Source: DATGUN01 sp035301285 (GTDB taxonomy: Bacteria > Bacillota > Bacilli > Bacillales > Amphibacillaceae). Taken from it: a stretch of DNA of 64,000 nucleotides. The stretch is from NCBI GenBank assembly GCA_035301285.1, contig DATGUN010000038.1, positions 1 to 64,000 of the forward strand. The letters are read 5' to 3'. Made by a program: the position numbers and the translations under genes. The notes below the pieces were generated by a model. That model was given only the letters and a program-made list of their open reading frames with translations. It was not told the DNA's origin and ran no database searches. Shown piece after piece: positions 7,228-16,962 of this stretch (the stretch's first letter is position 1; every line of letters begins with the position of its first letter).

Positions 7228-9467
7228 TAAGGTTCATTTGTCTTTTTCATGACATCATTTTCTTCCAACTTCCATAGCTTCCCGGGCCAAAATGCAAATC
7301 TGCCTATGACGGTTGTTATGGCAGGGACGAGCAGCGGTCTGACGATAAAGGTATCTAGCAAAATTCCGATTGCTGTGATGGTTCCGAAATGCACAAGGAC
7401 TTGCAGCGGTAGAACGGCTAATACTGAAAATGTTCCCGCCAAAATCAAGCCTGCTGAACTGATGACACTTCCTGTCTGACCGACACTTTCGGAAATAGCC
7501 TGTTTAAGCGGCATTTCTTTTCGTTTCCGCCAAATGCTGGAGACGAGAAATATATTATAGTCCTCACCAAGTGCCACTAGAAAGACAAATGCGTAAACAG
7601 GAATCAAGCCCTGAATTTCCTCGACACCAAGGACATGATGCAATAGGATCCAGCCCAGTCCCAGTGCCGATAAATATGAAAGAATGACGGTTCCGAGCAA
7701 GTATATCATGGCAACAATCGACCGCAAATACACAACGAGCAACAGTCCGATGATGATGAGCAGAACGGGGATGATAACCGATTGGTCGCGATCGGTAATT
7801 TCCTCTGTATCATATAATGTAGCTGTTTCTCCGCCTATCCACACATTTTCTTCTGGATTGTCAATACCCACATCTGCTAGATTTTTTGTGACGGTTGTTT
7901 GAATATCCGGAATATGTTCAACAGCCTCGGATGCGTATGGACTGATCGATAGGGTTACTTCCAGTCGCTCAATCGATTCATTTTCCGATCCAGTATCCGG
8001 ATCATCCACTGATTCAACATAGTCTAATGCCGTTAAATCATCTTGCAGTGATGCGACATCTTTCCCGTCTGTATCGATAATGACATCAACCGGTGCAATT
8101 TCCCCAACCGGGTAATGGTCTTCAATGAGCGTGAAGCCCTCACGCGATGGCATATCATCCGGAAAAGATTCAAGTAACCCGTATGTGAATTGCATTTTAG
8201 GAACAAATGAGGCAAGACTGCCAAGTACGATGACACACGCAACGATAATGGTCCACGGTCTCTTTGTAACAATGTGTCCGATTTTTTTGCCGAATCGATG
8301 GCTTTCTTTAGGTCGGCGTAATGTTTTGCCTTTTTTCGTTTCAATGTCCTGGATCATTTCCTCGGGTCGCGGTATAAATGGAATAAATGCAAATCTGCCT
8401 AGTAACGCCAGTATGGCCGGCAGAACAGATAATGCCGCAATCCCCATGATGAATATAGCTAAACTGAATGGGACAGCAAAGCGGTCATATGAGGCGTAAT
8501 AAGCAAGACCGAGCGATAAAAGTCCGAGTACTGTTGTCATGGAACTCATCATGATGGCACCACCCGTGCCACTGATAGCTCGCTTCAGTGCAAGATGTTT
8601 ATCCCGTTCGATCCGTAATTCGTCACGGTAGCGTGAAATGAGGAATAAACAATAATCAGTACCAGCACCAAATAATAAAACGGTCATAATGGATATAGCT
8701 TGTGCATCGAATTCAATCCATCCGTCATGAGCCATGTAACCAAGCAACGGACTGATGAGACCATACGCTATTCCAACAGCAACCAGCGGGACAATGGCAA
8801 GGATCGGTGAACGGTATAATAATATCAATAAGATGAAAACAAGTAATACAGTTGTAACCAATAATGTGATATCCGCATTGCTGAATAGACTGACGGCATC
8901 TGTCTGGATACCGACGGGACCAGAAAAACGAACATGCAGTCCATCATCACTTAAATCACTTTCCACAACGTTTGAATCAATTTTTTCTTCAATAATGGTT
9001 TGCAATGCATCGAGAGAAGCATTCAACTCATCTGTTGATGCATCGTCATCGAAAAACACAGGCAACGATAATGCTTCATCGTCCTCTGAGGCACTTCCGA
9101 ATAATGCGTCAACAGGGGCTTCATCAAGGGGTGGGACAAAGGATTGATGATCTAAGGGATGATCCACCAATTCGGCATAGATCGATTGGACAGCTTCAAG
9201 ATCAGACTCCTCCAAACCTCCATTCCGATACCATACCAAAAGCAGTGGCACGCCTGAACCGCTTGAAAACTCCACGTTTTTAATTTCACTTGCCTGTACC
9301 GACATGGCATCTTCAGGCAGCAATTGGTTGTCGGATGTTTCTTCACCATTCACCTGTGGCCATATGTATGAAAATATACCTATGCAGATTATCCAAATGA
9401 AAATGGTAATCCACCGTGTTTTAGAATTGGCAACAATGTCGCCCCATTTACCAAATAATCGCTTCAT
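7227..9467 (-). CDS. MMPL-family RND-type membrane transporter
   Basis: A 746-residue protein of the MMPL/RND superfamily (YdfJ/YdgH type of Bacillus). It has the duplicated plan: TM1, a large extracytoplasmic domain (about 35-190), six clustered TMs, then TM7 (about 400), a second extracytoplasmic domain and a second six-TM cluster. The proton-relay region shows FGAGTDYCLFLISRYRDELR in half one and LGEDYNIFLVSSIWRKRKE in half two, with the expected acidic/Tyr residues. Such transporters export lipids or drugs using proton motive force; the substrate is unknown. ATG 9467 is preferred over ATG 9476 because AAGG abuts the earlier codon. No regulator gene is adjacent, although relatives often sit beside a TetR gene. 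The extracytoplasmic loops are strikingly acidic. Confidence 0.93.
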   Translation of the reverse strand: MKRLFGKWGDIVANSKTRWITIFIWIICIGIFSYIWPQVNGEETSDNQLLPEDAMSVQASEIKNVEFSSGSGVPLLLVWYRNGGLEESDLEAVQSIYAELVDHPLDHQSFVPPLDEAPVDALFGSASEDDEALSLPVFFDDDASTDELNASLDALQTIIEEKIDSNVVESDLSDDGLHVRFSGPVGIQTDAVSLFSNADITLLVTTVLLVFILLILLYRSPILAIVPLVAVGIAYGLISPLLGYMAHDGWIEFDAQAISIMTVLLFGAGTDYCLFLISRYRDELRIERDKHLALKRAISGTGGAIMMSSMTTVLGLLSLGLAYYASYDRFAVPFSLAIFIMGIAALSVLPAILALLGRFAFIPFIPRPEEMIQDIETKKGKTLRRPKESHRFGKKIGHIVTKRPWTIIVACVIVLGSLASFVPKMQFTYGLLESFPDDMPSREGFTLIEDHYPVGEIAPVDVIIDTDGKDVASLQDDLTALDYVESVDDPDTGSENESIERLEVTLSISPYASEAVEHIPDIQTTVTKNLADVGIDNPEENVWIGGETATLYDTEEITDRDQSVIIPVLLIIIGLLLVVYLRSIVAMIYLLGTVILSYLSALGLGWILLHHVLGVEEIQGLIPVYAFVFLVALGEDYNIFLVSSIWRKRKEMPLKQAISESVGQTGSVISSAGLILAGTFSVLAVLPLQVLVHFGTITAIGILLDTFIVRPLLVPAITTVIGRFAFWPGKLWKLEENDVMKKTNEP

Positions 9468-9579
9468 TTTGTTCATCCTTCCCGGTTAAAAACGTGAATT
9501 GAATATGGTATGCCTGAACCACGTTAAAAATAACCCATGACGTCAAAGCATTCTATATCATTATGTTCGTTGTTAAAAG

Positions 9580-10038
9580 TTAATGCAAATAGGGTTTTAC
9601 TTTTTTTAACGTATCCTCCGGCAAGGCCTTTTCAATCATTGGGAAAATGACCCGCTCTTCTTTCCGGACATGTTTTTCCAATTGTATACCAAGTGAATGG
9701 ATCGTATCCAATGTGGGATCTTCCGTTGTTAAAATCGTACCGAATAACGCACGGATTTTCACATGTTCAATAAGCATGTCATGTATTTCGGGAACTTCAT
9801 CAATAGATACATGCTGTGCATAAGCCGTTAGAAGGATTTCCTCTTCTTCTCTGAAATGGACCAACCCGTCTGGATTCCAAAAAGTATCGATTTCTTTGAT
9901 AAGTTCCGGTAAAGGGAGCATTTCATCATCTGTGCCTGCTCGGCGCATTTTCAACGAGAGGTGCAAGGCTATCATATGATGACGTGATAGTGGTTGCAGT
10001 GCTTCGTGTCGTTTAAGCGACTTGCGTTTTTTATCCAT
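9580..10038 (-). CDS. Hemerythrin HHE-domain protein
   Basis: A 152-residue four-helix protein. Iron-ligand positions of the HHE domain are visible: HHMIALHLSLKMRR (helix 1), HFREEEEILLTAYAQH (helix 2), HDMLIEHVKIRALF (helix 3) and LEKHVRKEERVIFPMIE (helix 4). These supply the His and Glu/Asp residues of a di-iron centre. Bacterial HHE proteins bind oxygen or nitric oxide or help repair Fe-S clusters; which one applies cannot be told here. The ATG lies behind AAAGGGGTG, about 12 bases upstream. The gene is oriented divergently from sbcDC. No FNR or NsrR site could be seen clearly in its upstream region. Confidence 0.88.
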   Translation of the reverse strand: MDKKRKSLKRHEALQPLSRHHMIALHLSLKMRRAGTDDEMLPLPELIKEIDTFWNPDGLVHFREEEEILLTAYAQHVSIDEVPEIHDMLIEHVKIRALFGTILTTEDPTLDTIHSLGIQLEKHVRKEERVIFPMIEKALPEDTLKKVKPYLH

Positions 10039-10306
10039 TTAAAAAAACACCCCTTTATCATTAATAGATATATGTAAAGTATAACACCATTTACCCAGTA
10101 ATAACTGGTGCGACTTGACAAAGCCGTGTCAAATGGCTGGACATGAATAATCAGCCATGACAAAAACATGCACCCCTTTAAAAATGACAGTCGAAATCGA
10201 TGATGTTCTATCTTGTATTCTGTTATATTGATAGTAATGATAAACTGGGAATCATATTTTTATAGATTGTTCAAAAGCAAAATGTCATTTGAAAGGATGT
10301 CGTATC

Positions 10307-11497
10307 GTGAAAATTTTCCATACCGCTGATTGGCATTTGGGGAAACTTGTTCAAGGTGTTTACATGACAGAAGATCAAGCATATATATTAAAGCAATTTA
10401 TTCGTAAGGTGGAAGAAGAAAAACCGGATGTGGTCATTATTGCAGGAGACCTATATGACCGTGCCGTCCCGCCGACAGAAGCGGTTCATTTACTTGATGA
10501 TATATTCGGGCGTATTGTGCTTGAGTTGAAGATTCCGGTTCTGGCTATTGCAGGGAACCATGACAGTCCGAGTCGGGTTAACTTTGGCAGTAAATTGATG
10601 AAAGAAAATGGTCTACATATCGTCGGTCATATACACAAGGAACTTGAACCGATTGTGTTGGAGGACGCCTATGGCGAAGTCCATTTTCATCTTGTGCCTT
10701 ATTGCGATCCTAGCGTTGTCCGCACGGTTTTTGATGATGAAACGATTCGGACACACCAAGATGCCGCACAGAAAATAGTGGATGCAATCACAGCTAAAAT
10801 GGATCCAACTGCCAGACATGTTTTTGTCGGTCACTCATTTGTGACGCCTTATGGTGAGGAGGAAGGGAATACAAGTGATTCCGAACGGCCGTTATCAATT
10901 GGCGGAACGGAACATATCGACGCTCATCTATTTGAACCTTTTCACTACACCGCACTCGGTCACCTTCATCAAGCTCATTATGTCGGGGATGAGACGATTC
11001 GCTATGCGGGTTCCATTTTAAAATATTCGATATCCGAGGAACACCATCAAAAAGGATTTCTCAGTTTGAATATAGATGCCAAAGGTGTTGTTACAACAAC
11101 AAAATGTTCTCTCATTCCCCAACGTGATATGCGTACAGTGGAAGGGACGATTGATGTTCTATTGACACATGAGAAAAATGAGGATTACGTGTTTATCCGT
11201 TTGACCGACGAAACACCTGTTCTATCACCAATGGAAAAGATACGATCGGTTTACCCGAATGCTATGCATGTCGAGCGTACCAATTATTTGCTTGCAGCAG
11301 GTGATACAGATCGGAAGGCTTCGGTTGATCGCACTAAAATGAGTGATCTGGAATTGTTCCGTGCATTTTATAAAGAAGTAAAAGGCCATTCGCCGGGTGA
11401 AGAAACCGAATCGCTTTTTCAAGATGTCTTGGAAGAACGGATGTATAACGATAATGAACAGTCGCAAAAAAATTTCGATAAAATAACACAACGATAA
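10307..11497 (+). CDS. sbcD: Exonuclease SbcCD subunit D
   Basis: A 396-residue Mre11-type nuclease, the catalytic subunit of the SbcCD complex that cleaves DNA hairpins and processes double-strand ends. The five phosphoesterase motifs are present in order: DWHLGK (I), AGDLYDR (II), GNHDS (III), VGHSFV (IV) and GHLHQAH (V), supplying the Mn2+ ligands. The C-terminal capping domain precedes a tail for SbcC contact. GTG 10307 lies eight bases after GAAAGGATG and begins VKIFHTADWH, the usual start; an in-frame TTG at 10289 lies before that site. SbcC follows after 15 bases. The divergent intergenic stretch 10039-10306 should hold the promoter, but no consensus pair stands out. Confidence 0.96.
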   Translation: MKIFHTADWHLGKLVQGVYMTEDQAYILKQFIRKVEEEKPDVVIIAGDLYDRAVPPTEAVHLLDDIFGRIVLELKIPVLAIAGNHDSPSRVNFGSKLMKENGLHIVGHIHKELEPIVLEDAYGEVHFHLVPYCDPSVVRTVFDDETIRTHQDAAQKIVDAITAKMDPTARHVFVGHSFVTPYGEEEGNTSDSERPLSIGGTEHIDAHLFEPFHYTALGHLHQAHYVGDETIRYAGSILKYSISEEHHQKGFLSLNIDAKGVVTTTKCSLIPQRDMRTVEGTIDVLLTHEKNEDYVFIRLTDETPVLSPMEKIRSVYPNAMHVERTNYLLAAGDTDRKASVDRTKMSDLELFRAFYKEVKGHSPGEETESLFQDVLEERMYNDNEQSQKNFDKITQR

Positions 11498-11512
11498 AAA
11501 AGGAGGGTTAAC

Positions 11513-14500
11513 GTGCAGCCGTTAAAATTGACCATGACCGCCTTTGGACCATATAAAGAGAGAGAAACAATCGATTTCGAAAAGCTGGGAGATCATAAGC
11601 TGTTTGTCATATCCGGCAATACCGGTGCAGGGAAAACAACGATATTTGATGGAATCTGTTTTGCTTTGTTCGGCAGTGCCAGTGGCACGGATCGGGATAA
11701 TCATGCCATGCTCAGGAGTGATTTTGCTGATGATGATACACATACGTCCGTTGAGTTGACATTTGAGTTGAATCAGCGTACATATCGTATTTTCCGTCAG
11801 CTTGGTCATCAAAAACAAGGGAATAAATCCAAAACGGGAGACCGGATTGAATTGTATGAGATTCGGACAGATAAAGAGGTGCCGTGCGTGGACAGGCAAA
11901 ATGTATCCGATGTAGATAAGAAAGTGGAGGAGTTACTTGGGCTGACAGAGGATCAATTCAAGCAAATTGTCATGCTTCCACAGGGGGAATTCCGGAAATT
12001 GTTGACGTCAAAAACGGAAAATAAAGAAGCCATCTTGCGGCGATTATTCAAAACGGAATCCTACCAGGAAATGAATGAACGTTTAAAAATGAAAAAAGAT
12101 GCTGCGGAGGAAAATTACCGGAGAATAGCACAAACACGGGATATGTATATTCAAAACATTCCAGCCCATTTGCCAGAGCGCGAAAATTCCCTTCTTTTTC
12201 AGGTGATAACCGAAGACTATTATAATAGCCATCAAATCATTGCTGGGTTGGAGGAAGAAGTGGCTTTCTATGAAGAACGCATCCAAATCGATGATGCTCA
12301 TTACAAAAAAGCATATAACATGCATGATGAAAAGCAAACAACGTTTCATAAAGCGCAAATGATCAATCAGAAATTTACGATACGTGATGAAAAACGCAAA
12401 CAATTGGGAGAGATGAATGATAAGGTTTCAATATTTGATAAAAAAGAACAAACATTGAAATTAGCCGAGCGTGCAAGTCACATAACGTTGTACGAAAAAC
12501 AAGTCAACGAATGGCAGCATACCGAAAAGGAAAAGAGACAGGAGCTCGTGGATAGTGAAAAAGCAAAACAATTGGCTGACGAACAGTATAGAAAAATGCT
12601 GGCCACTTACGAATATGAAAAAAATAACCAAGTAAATCGGGATGACATCAAGAGTCGCATTGAACGTTTGGGACAATTTCTTCCTGTTGTTAAAGATATC
12701 GATGCGAAACAAAATGAATTAAACCAACTGAAGACAAATGTAAAACAAGGTCATGCTCGTTTGGAGGACATGACATCCAAACTGCAGGCTAAAACGAAAG
12801 AATTGGAAACCTATGAGAAAAAAGTCCAGCAGTTAGAACGCAATGTCGATGCTTTGCCATCAAAAGAAGAAAAGTTGCAAGAAATGCGTGATCAAGCCCG
12901 CGTCCTGAGAAACTTTTTGCAACAAAAAGAGAGGCATACGAACCTAAAAAAAGATTTAAAACAAAAGCAAACAATGTATGAAAAGGCCAAAAATGACTAT
13001 GATGGCTATGAAAAGAAGTGGTTGAATGATCAGGCGAGTGTTTTGGCAAGTCATCTACATGAAGGTGAGGCTTGTCCAGTCTGCGGAAGCACCTCACATC
13101 CAGATAAGGTAATAGCAGATCATCAGGCAACGACAAAAGAAATGTTGCAAAAAATGAAAACTGAATTGGAACAGAAAAACAATGCCTATCTTACAGTCAA
13201 TGCCGATATGAAATCGTGTTTGGGTCAGTTGGAAGAAGCAAGCGAGGAGTTAAAGGCAAACGGCATTTCCCCAGAACAGGCCAATACGACTTATGATCGG
13301 CTGATTGAAGAGGGTAAACGGTTAGGTGAAGAAGTCAACCAACTGAAACAAATCCGAAACGAATTGACACAATTTAAAAATTCCATTTATACGTTAAAAG
13401 ACGAAGAAAAGAAGCTGAAAGTTGCCCAAGAAAAAGAAAATGAAAAGGTGCAATCACAGAATCTTGCGCTGACAAAACAACAAACTATCTTTGAAGAAAA
13501 CTTGCGGGATGTTCCGGAAAAAGTGAGGAACTTGACTGAACTGGAAAAGCAAATGGACGTTTTAAAGAATCAGCAAGAAAAGATGGAGAAAGCATGGGAC
13601 AAGGCACAGAAAGATTTACAAGTAGCAAAAGATCATCAAACCACCGTGACATCCAATGTAGCACATGCCCGAAAACAATTGGAGGAGACTGTTTCAAAAC
13701 GGGAAAAAGCAGACAAGGCATTCCATCAAGCGCTTGAGGATGCGTCATTTTCAACAATTGAACGTTACCAGGAAGCAAAAATGGAGCCGAATGATCAACA
13801 AGCATTGAAAAAAGACATTGAAAACTTTAAACAATCTTTGCTCGTTCTGACACAAGAGGTCGAGCAATTGTCAAAAGAGCTTAAAAATGAGTCCCATCAT
13901 GATTTACAGGTGCTGGAGACAGAACTTGGGCAATTGAAACACAATATGGAAGAGGCATTAAAAAAACGTGATCGATCAAGGAATTATCATGCGGAGGCCA
14001 AAAAACTACTTGATAATATCGTAACAGCCAGCGAAAATGTCAAAACACAAGAAGAAACGTTACGTGTCATCGCTGACTTATATGATGTCATGCGGGGACA
14101 AAATAGCCAGAAGATTTCTTTTGAACGGTATTTACAAATCGAGTACCTTGAGCAAATCATCGATACCGCCAATCTGCGGCTGAAAAATCTATCGAATGGG
14201 CAATTTTTGTTGATGCGGAGTGATCGTCAGGAATCCCATGGCAGACAAAGTGGTCTGGCATTTGATGTGTATGATGCCTATACGGGACAAACACGGGATG
14301 TGAAGACATTATCAGGGGGAGAAAAATTTAATACATCTCTATGTTTGGCACTGGGAATGTCAGATGTGATCCAAAGTTTTCAAGGCAATGTGTCCATGAA
14401 AACGATGTTCATTGATGAGGGATTCGGATCACTTGATGAAGAGTCTCTGCATAAAGCACTGGATGCACTGATTGAGTTGCAAAAATCAGGCCGGACCATC

Positions 14501-14605
14501 GGTGTTATTTCCCATGTTGAAGAACTAAAAGCGATTTTGCCGGCTGCCCTAGAAGTGACGAAAACAAAAGAGGGAAGCAGTCGGACAGCGTTTGTATTGA
14601 AATAA
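11513..14605 (+). CDS. sbcC: Exonuclease SbcCD subunit C (SMC-like ATPase)
   Basis: A 1030-residue Rad50-type ATPase, of normal length for Bacillus SbcC. Walker A GNTGAGKTTIFDG lies near residue 36. Long coiled coils (about 180-500 and 530-850) flank the zinc hook CPVCG at residues 521-525. The C-terminal part has the signature LSGGEKFNTSLCLALG and Walker B MFIDEGFGSLDEE. Two hooks join through zinc to form a ring holding DNA ends. The GTG start follows AAAAAGGAGGGTTAAC and is 15 bases after sbcD, so the subunits are translated from one mRNA. A clear terminator follows at 14613-14638. No SOS box was recognised upstream of the operon. Confidence 0.96.
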   Translation: MQPLKLTMTAFGPYKERETIDFEKLGDHKLFVISGNTGAGKTTIFDGICFALFGSASGTDRDNHAMLRSDFADDDTHTSVELTFELNQRTYRIFRQLGHQKQGNKSKTGDRIELYEIRTDKEVPCVDRQNVSDVDKKVEELLGLTEDQFKQIVMLPQGEFRKLLTSKTENKEAILRRLFKTESYQEMNERLKMKKDAAEENYRRIAQTRDMYIQNIPAHLPERENSLLFQVITEDYYNSHQIIAGLEEEVAFYEERIQIDDAHYKKAYNMHDEKQTTFHKAQMINQKFTIRDEKRKQLGEMNDKVSIFDKKEQTLKLAERASHITLYEKQVNEWQHTEKEKRQELVDSEKAKQLADEQYRKMLATYEYEKNNQVNRDDIKSRIERLGQFLPVVKDIDAKQNELNQLKTNVKQGHARLEDMTSKLQAKTKELETYEKKVQQLERNVDALPSKEEKLQEMRDQARVLRNFLQQKERHTNLKKDLKQKQTMYEKAKNDYDGYEKKWLNDQASVLASHLHEGEACPVCGSTSHPDKVIADHQATTKEMLQKMKTELEQKNNAYLTVNADMKSCLGQLEEASEELKANGISPEQANTTYDRLIEEGKRLGEEVNQLKQIRNELTQFKNSIYTLKDEEKKLKVAQEKENEKVQSQNLALTKQQTIFEENLRDVPEKVRNLTELEKQMDVLKNQQEKMEKAWDKAQKDLQVAKDHQTTVTSNVAHARKQLEETVSKREKADKAFHQALEDASFSTIERYQEAKMEPNDQQALKKDIENFKQSLLVLTQEVEQLSKELKNESHHDLQVLETELGQLKHNMEEALKKRDRSRNYHAEAKKLLDNIVTASENVKTQEETLRVIADLYDVMRGQNSQKISFERYLQIEYLEQIIDTANLRLKNLSNGQFLLMRSDRQESHGRQSGLAFDVYDAYTGQTRDVKTLSGGEKFNTSLCLALGMSDVIQSFQGNVSMKTMFIDEGFGSLDEESLHKALDALIELQKSGRTIGVISHVEELKAILPAALEVTKTKEGSSRTAFVLK

Positions 14606-14612
14606 CCAACAG

Positions 14613-14638
14613 AGGGCCTTGTAGAAGGTCCTTTTTTT
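14613..14638 (+). terminator. Terminator of sbcDC
   Basis: The stem AGGGCCTT/AAGGTCCT (one G-T pair) with a GTAG loop is followed by seven T, eight bases after the sbcC stop. Confidence 0.85.
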
Positions 14639-14744
14639 GTGCGATTATACGGGGGCGATGCAGGAATCTAATCCAAGAGGTCATTTCATACATAAAAATA
14701 TTTCACTTGTGTATTCATTTTTGCATGTCATACATTTTATGACC

Positions 14745-14800
14745 AAAAAACACGCCGCTTTTGTGATAATGGTACTATCTCATGAAAGCGGGTGTTTTTT
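14745..14800 (+). promoter_or_regulatory. Inverted repeat and extended -10 before the ABC/LytTR operon
   Basis: The arms AAAAAACACGCCGCTTTT (14745-14762) and GAAAGCGGGTGTTTTTT (14784-14800) are complementary except for one bulged C. They enclose a 21-base spacer and end directly at the ATG at 14801. An extended -10, TGtGATAAT (14762-14770), lies in the spacer. If it is used, transcription begins near 14777 and only the right arm is transcribed, so the repeat would act as a DNA operator. If transcription comes from upstream, the same repeat is a hairpin with a T run that hides the weak ribosome binding site. Confidence 0.45.
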
Positions 14801-15706
14801 ATGATGGATATAAATAATGTGACGAAGAAGTACGGAAGAGTACAGGCATTGAAAGGAGTCACACTAAGCATTCCAAAAGGTTCCTGCTATGGATTGGTCG
14901 GGCCGAACGGTGCCGGTAAATCAACATTGATGAAAATCATGACATCTGTCATACACGACTATACGGGGACATTGGAATTTTCCGGGACCACTGATATGAA
15001 ACGATTTAAATATCAAATCGGCTATGTGCCACAAGAGGTTTGTCTGGAGGATAGTGTCTCAGCTAAAAGCAATTTAATCTTTTTTGGCAAATTGTATGGT
15101 TTAAAGGGAAGTCAGTTGCGCAGACGAGTGAAGGAAGTTCTTGCCGAAATAGGACTGAAAGAACGTGCTGGCGACAAGGTCAAGACTTTTTCCGGTGGGA
15201 TGAAGCGCCGGTTGAACATCGGCTGCGCCATTATGCATCATCCAACTGTGATTATCATGGATGAGCCGACGGTCGGTATCGATCCACAATCACGCGCATT
15301 TATTTTCCAGATGATTGAAAACATGAAACAGCAAGGTCGCACCATAATTTATGCGAGCCATTATATGGAGGAAGTGGAACAGATGTGTGATGAGATTGCA
15401 TTTCTTGATCAAGGCCGGATTGTCGAAAAAGACAAAACGGATATATTATTGCAGAAGCATGCCATTCCTGCCGTTTATGTAAGAGGAAACGGTGTATCAG
15501 AAGCGGATGTGTTCCCGCTTGGTTCGATTGAAAACAAAAACAATGGTTTTTTGATAAAAACAGAAACACCGTTGAAAGCGATGGAAGAGCTCATCATGTT
15601 ATGTCAAAGCAACACGAACGAAAATGAATTGGAACGTCTGGAGCTTGTCCAACCAAAACTGGAAAATGTGTTCATGGAATTGACTGGCAGTGCGTTACGT
15701 GATTGA
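14801..15706 (+). CDS. ABC transporter ATP-binding protein
   Basis: A 301-residue ATPase subunit. Walker A GPNGAGKS (about 37-44), Q-loop in GYVPQE, signature FSGGMKRRLNIG and Walker B IIMDEPTVGIDPQ are intact, with an H-loop in YASHYMEEVEQ. The region after about residue 215 is the C-terminal extension typical of CcmA/DrrA-type drug or lipid exporters. It pairs with the ABC-2 permease 27 bases downstream; the substrate is unknown. A downstream LytTR regulator and DUF3021 protein probably belong to the same operon. The start ATG at 14801 follows AAGCGGGTG; a GTG at 14792 is possible. The start lies at the edge of the inverted repeat described separately. Confidence 0.92.
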   Translation: MMDINNVTKKYGRVQALKGVTLSIPKGSCYGLVGPNGAGKSTLMKIMTSVIHDYTGTLEFSGTTDMKRFKYQIGYVPQEVCLEDSVSAKSNLIFFGKLYGLKGSQLRRRVKEVLAEIGLKERAGDKVKTFSGGMKRRLNIGCAIMHHPTVIIMDEPTVGIDPQSRAFIFQMIENMKQQGRTIIYASHYMEEVEQMCDEIAFLDQGRIVEKDKTDILLQKHAIPAVYVRGNGVSEADVFPLGSIENKNNGFLIKTETPLKAMEELIMLCQSNTNENELERLELVQPKLENVFMELTGSALRD

Positions 15707-15733
15707 TAGATTGACTAAAGGGAGGAAATTTGT

Positions 15734-16480
15734 ATGCGTTCGCTAACAATACTCGAGTTGAAGAAAAAAGTACAGGATCGAGGACTATTATTTTGGACGA
15801 TCATCCTGCCGATATTGTTTACTGTTTTGTTCATATCGGTTTTGACGTCAGGTGAAGAGGCTGAAATGCGCGATGCCATCATTGTATCCATCGTACCGGG
15901 ATATACGGTGATGTTTGTATTCTTTATCATCATTTCCATATGTTCAACCATTTTACAAGATAAAAACCAAGGTATGATTGCGAGACTTGCCAGTACACCG
16001 TTAACCCGATTCGAATATTTGATGGGTAAATGGTTTCCTTATATGATTGTCGTCATGATTCAGATTGTTATTTTATTTGTTTTTGGTAAACTTGTCTATA
16101 ATATACCATTTCAACAACCATTCCAATTATTCTTATTATCTATCTGTCTGACATTTTGTGTGACAGGCGTTGGCATCGCGATAGCCATGCTCATTAAGAC
16201 AGAGAACATGGGAATTGCGATTACACAGGTGATTGCACTCGGTGGGGCAGTTTTAAGCGGTCTATGGATGCCTATTGATATGATGCCCGATTTCATCCAA
16301 ACATTGGCTCATTACTTACCGCAATACTGGGCACATCAGGCTTTTCAGGATGGCATGAATGGAACACTGGCCGCAGGGAATCTGCTGAGGACATCATCTA
16401 TTTTATGTGGATTTGGAGTGGCTGGATTTTTAATCGCACTTATTCGTTATCCGGCATTTTTAAAACGGGCTAAGAATTAA
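15734..16480 (+). CDS. ABC-2 type transporter permease
   Basis: A 248-residue ABC-2 permease with about six transmembrane helices, the first at about 22-42 and the rest between 58 and 245. The core segment ending GLWMPIDMMPDFIQTLAHYLPQYWA is the conserved ABC-2 signature region. It should form a homodimer with the ATPase encoded just upstream and export an amphipathic compound or peptide. GGGAGG precedes the ATG with good spacing. Twenty-seven bases separate it from the ATPase gene and 26 from the LytTR gene, consistent with one transcript. The substrate is not predictable from sequence. Confidence 0.9.
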   Translation: MRSLTILELKKKVQDRGLLFWTIILPILFTVLFISVLTSGEEAEMRDAIIVSIVPGYTVMFVFFIIISICSTILQDKNQGMIARLASTPLTRFEYLMGKWFPYMIVVMIQIVILFVFGKLVYNIPFQQPFQLFLLSICLTFCVTGVGIAIAMLIKTENMGIAITQVIALGGAVLSGLWMPIDMMPDFIQTLAHYLPQYWAHQAFQDGMNGTLAAGNLLRTSSILCGFGVAGFLIALIRYPAFLKRAKN

Positions 16481-16506
16481 TCTGAATGGATCAGGGGGAT
16501 TGTTGC

Positions 16507-16962
16507 ATGAAGATAAATATAGATATTGATAAACAATATAAAGATTCTTCGGTAACGATACAAGCCCCCGAAATCACACCCGAAATCCAGGAAGTCATCA
16601 ATGTCCTGCAGAAAAATAAGCAAGAGCGCTTATTTGGAGAAAAGGATGATCAAACGATTTTATTGGATCCAGATGTCATCGATTATATATTTGCCGAGAA
16701 GCGCAAAGTGTTCGCGGTGATTAAAAAGGAAAGGTATGAAGTGAGGATGAAGTTGTATGAATTGGAAGAGATGCTAATCCCACATCATTTCAAACGGTTT
16801 TCGAAGTCGGTTATCGGGAACTTGAATCATATCGAGCGATTCGAGTTGTCGTTTAATGGGAATTTATGTGTGTATTTTCATACTGGAAATAAAGAATACA
16901 TCACACGGAAGTATGTTACGGACATTAAGAAGACACTGTCGCTTGGAGGTGGGGGACAATGA
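16507..16962 (+). CDS. LytTR DNA-binding domain transcriptional regulator
   Basis: A 151-residue protein. Its C-terminal half (about 55-145) reads as a LytTR DNA-binding domain: the conserved helix-strand region YEVRMKLYELEEML followed by HHFKRFSKSVIGNLNHIERFELSFNGNLCVYFH and the final TRKYVTDIKKTL. The N-terminal half lacks a receiver domain, so it belongs to the stand-alone LytTR group that often acts with a small membrane partner. Here that partner is DUF3021, whose start codon overlaps this stop (ATGA). The ATG at 16507 follows CAGGGGGAT. It probably controls the ABC operon it belongs to; its target site is not proven. Confidence 0.87.
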   Translation: MKINIDIDKQYKDSSVTIQAPEITPEIQEVINVLQKNKQERLFGEKDDQTILLDPDVIDYIFAEKRKVFAVIKKERYEVRMKLYELEEMLIPHHFKRFSKSVIGNLNHIERFELSFNGNLCVYFHTGNKEYITRKYVTDIKKTLSLGGGGQ

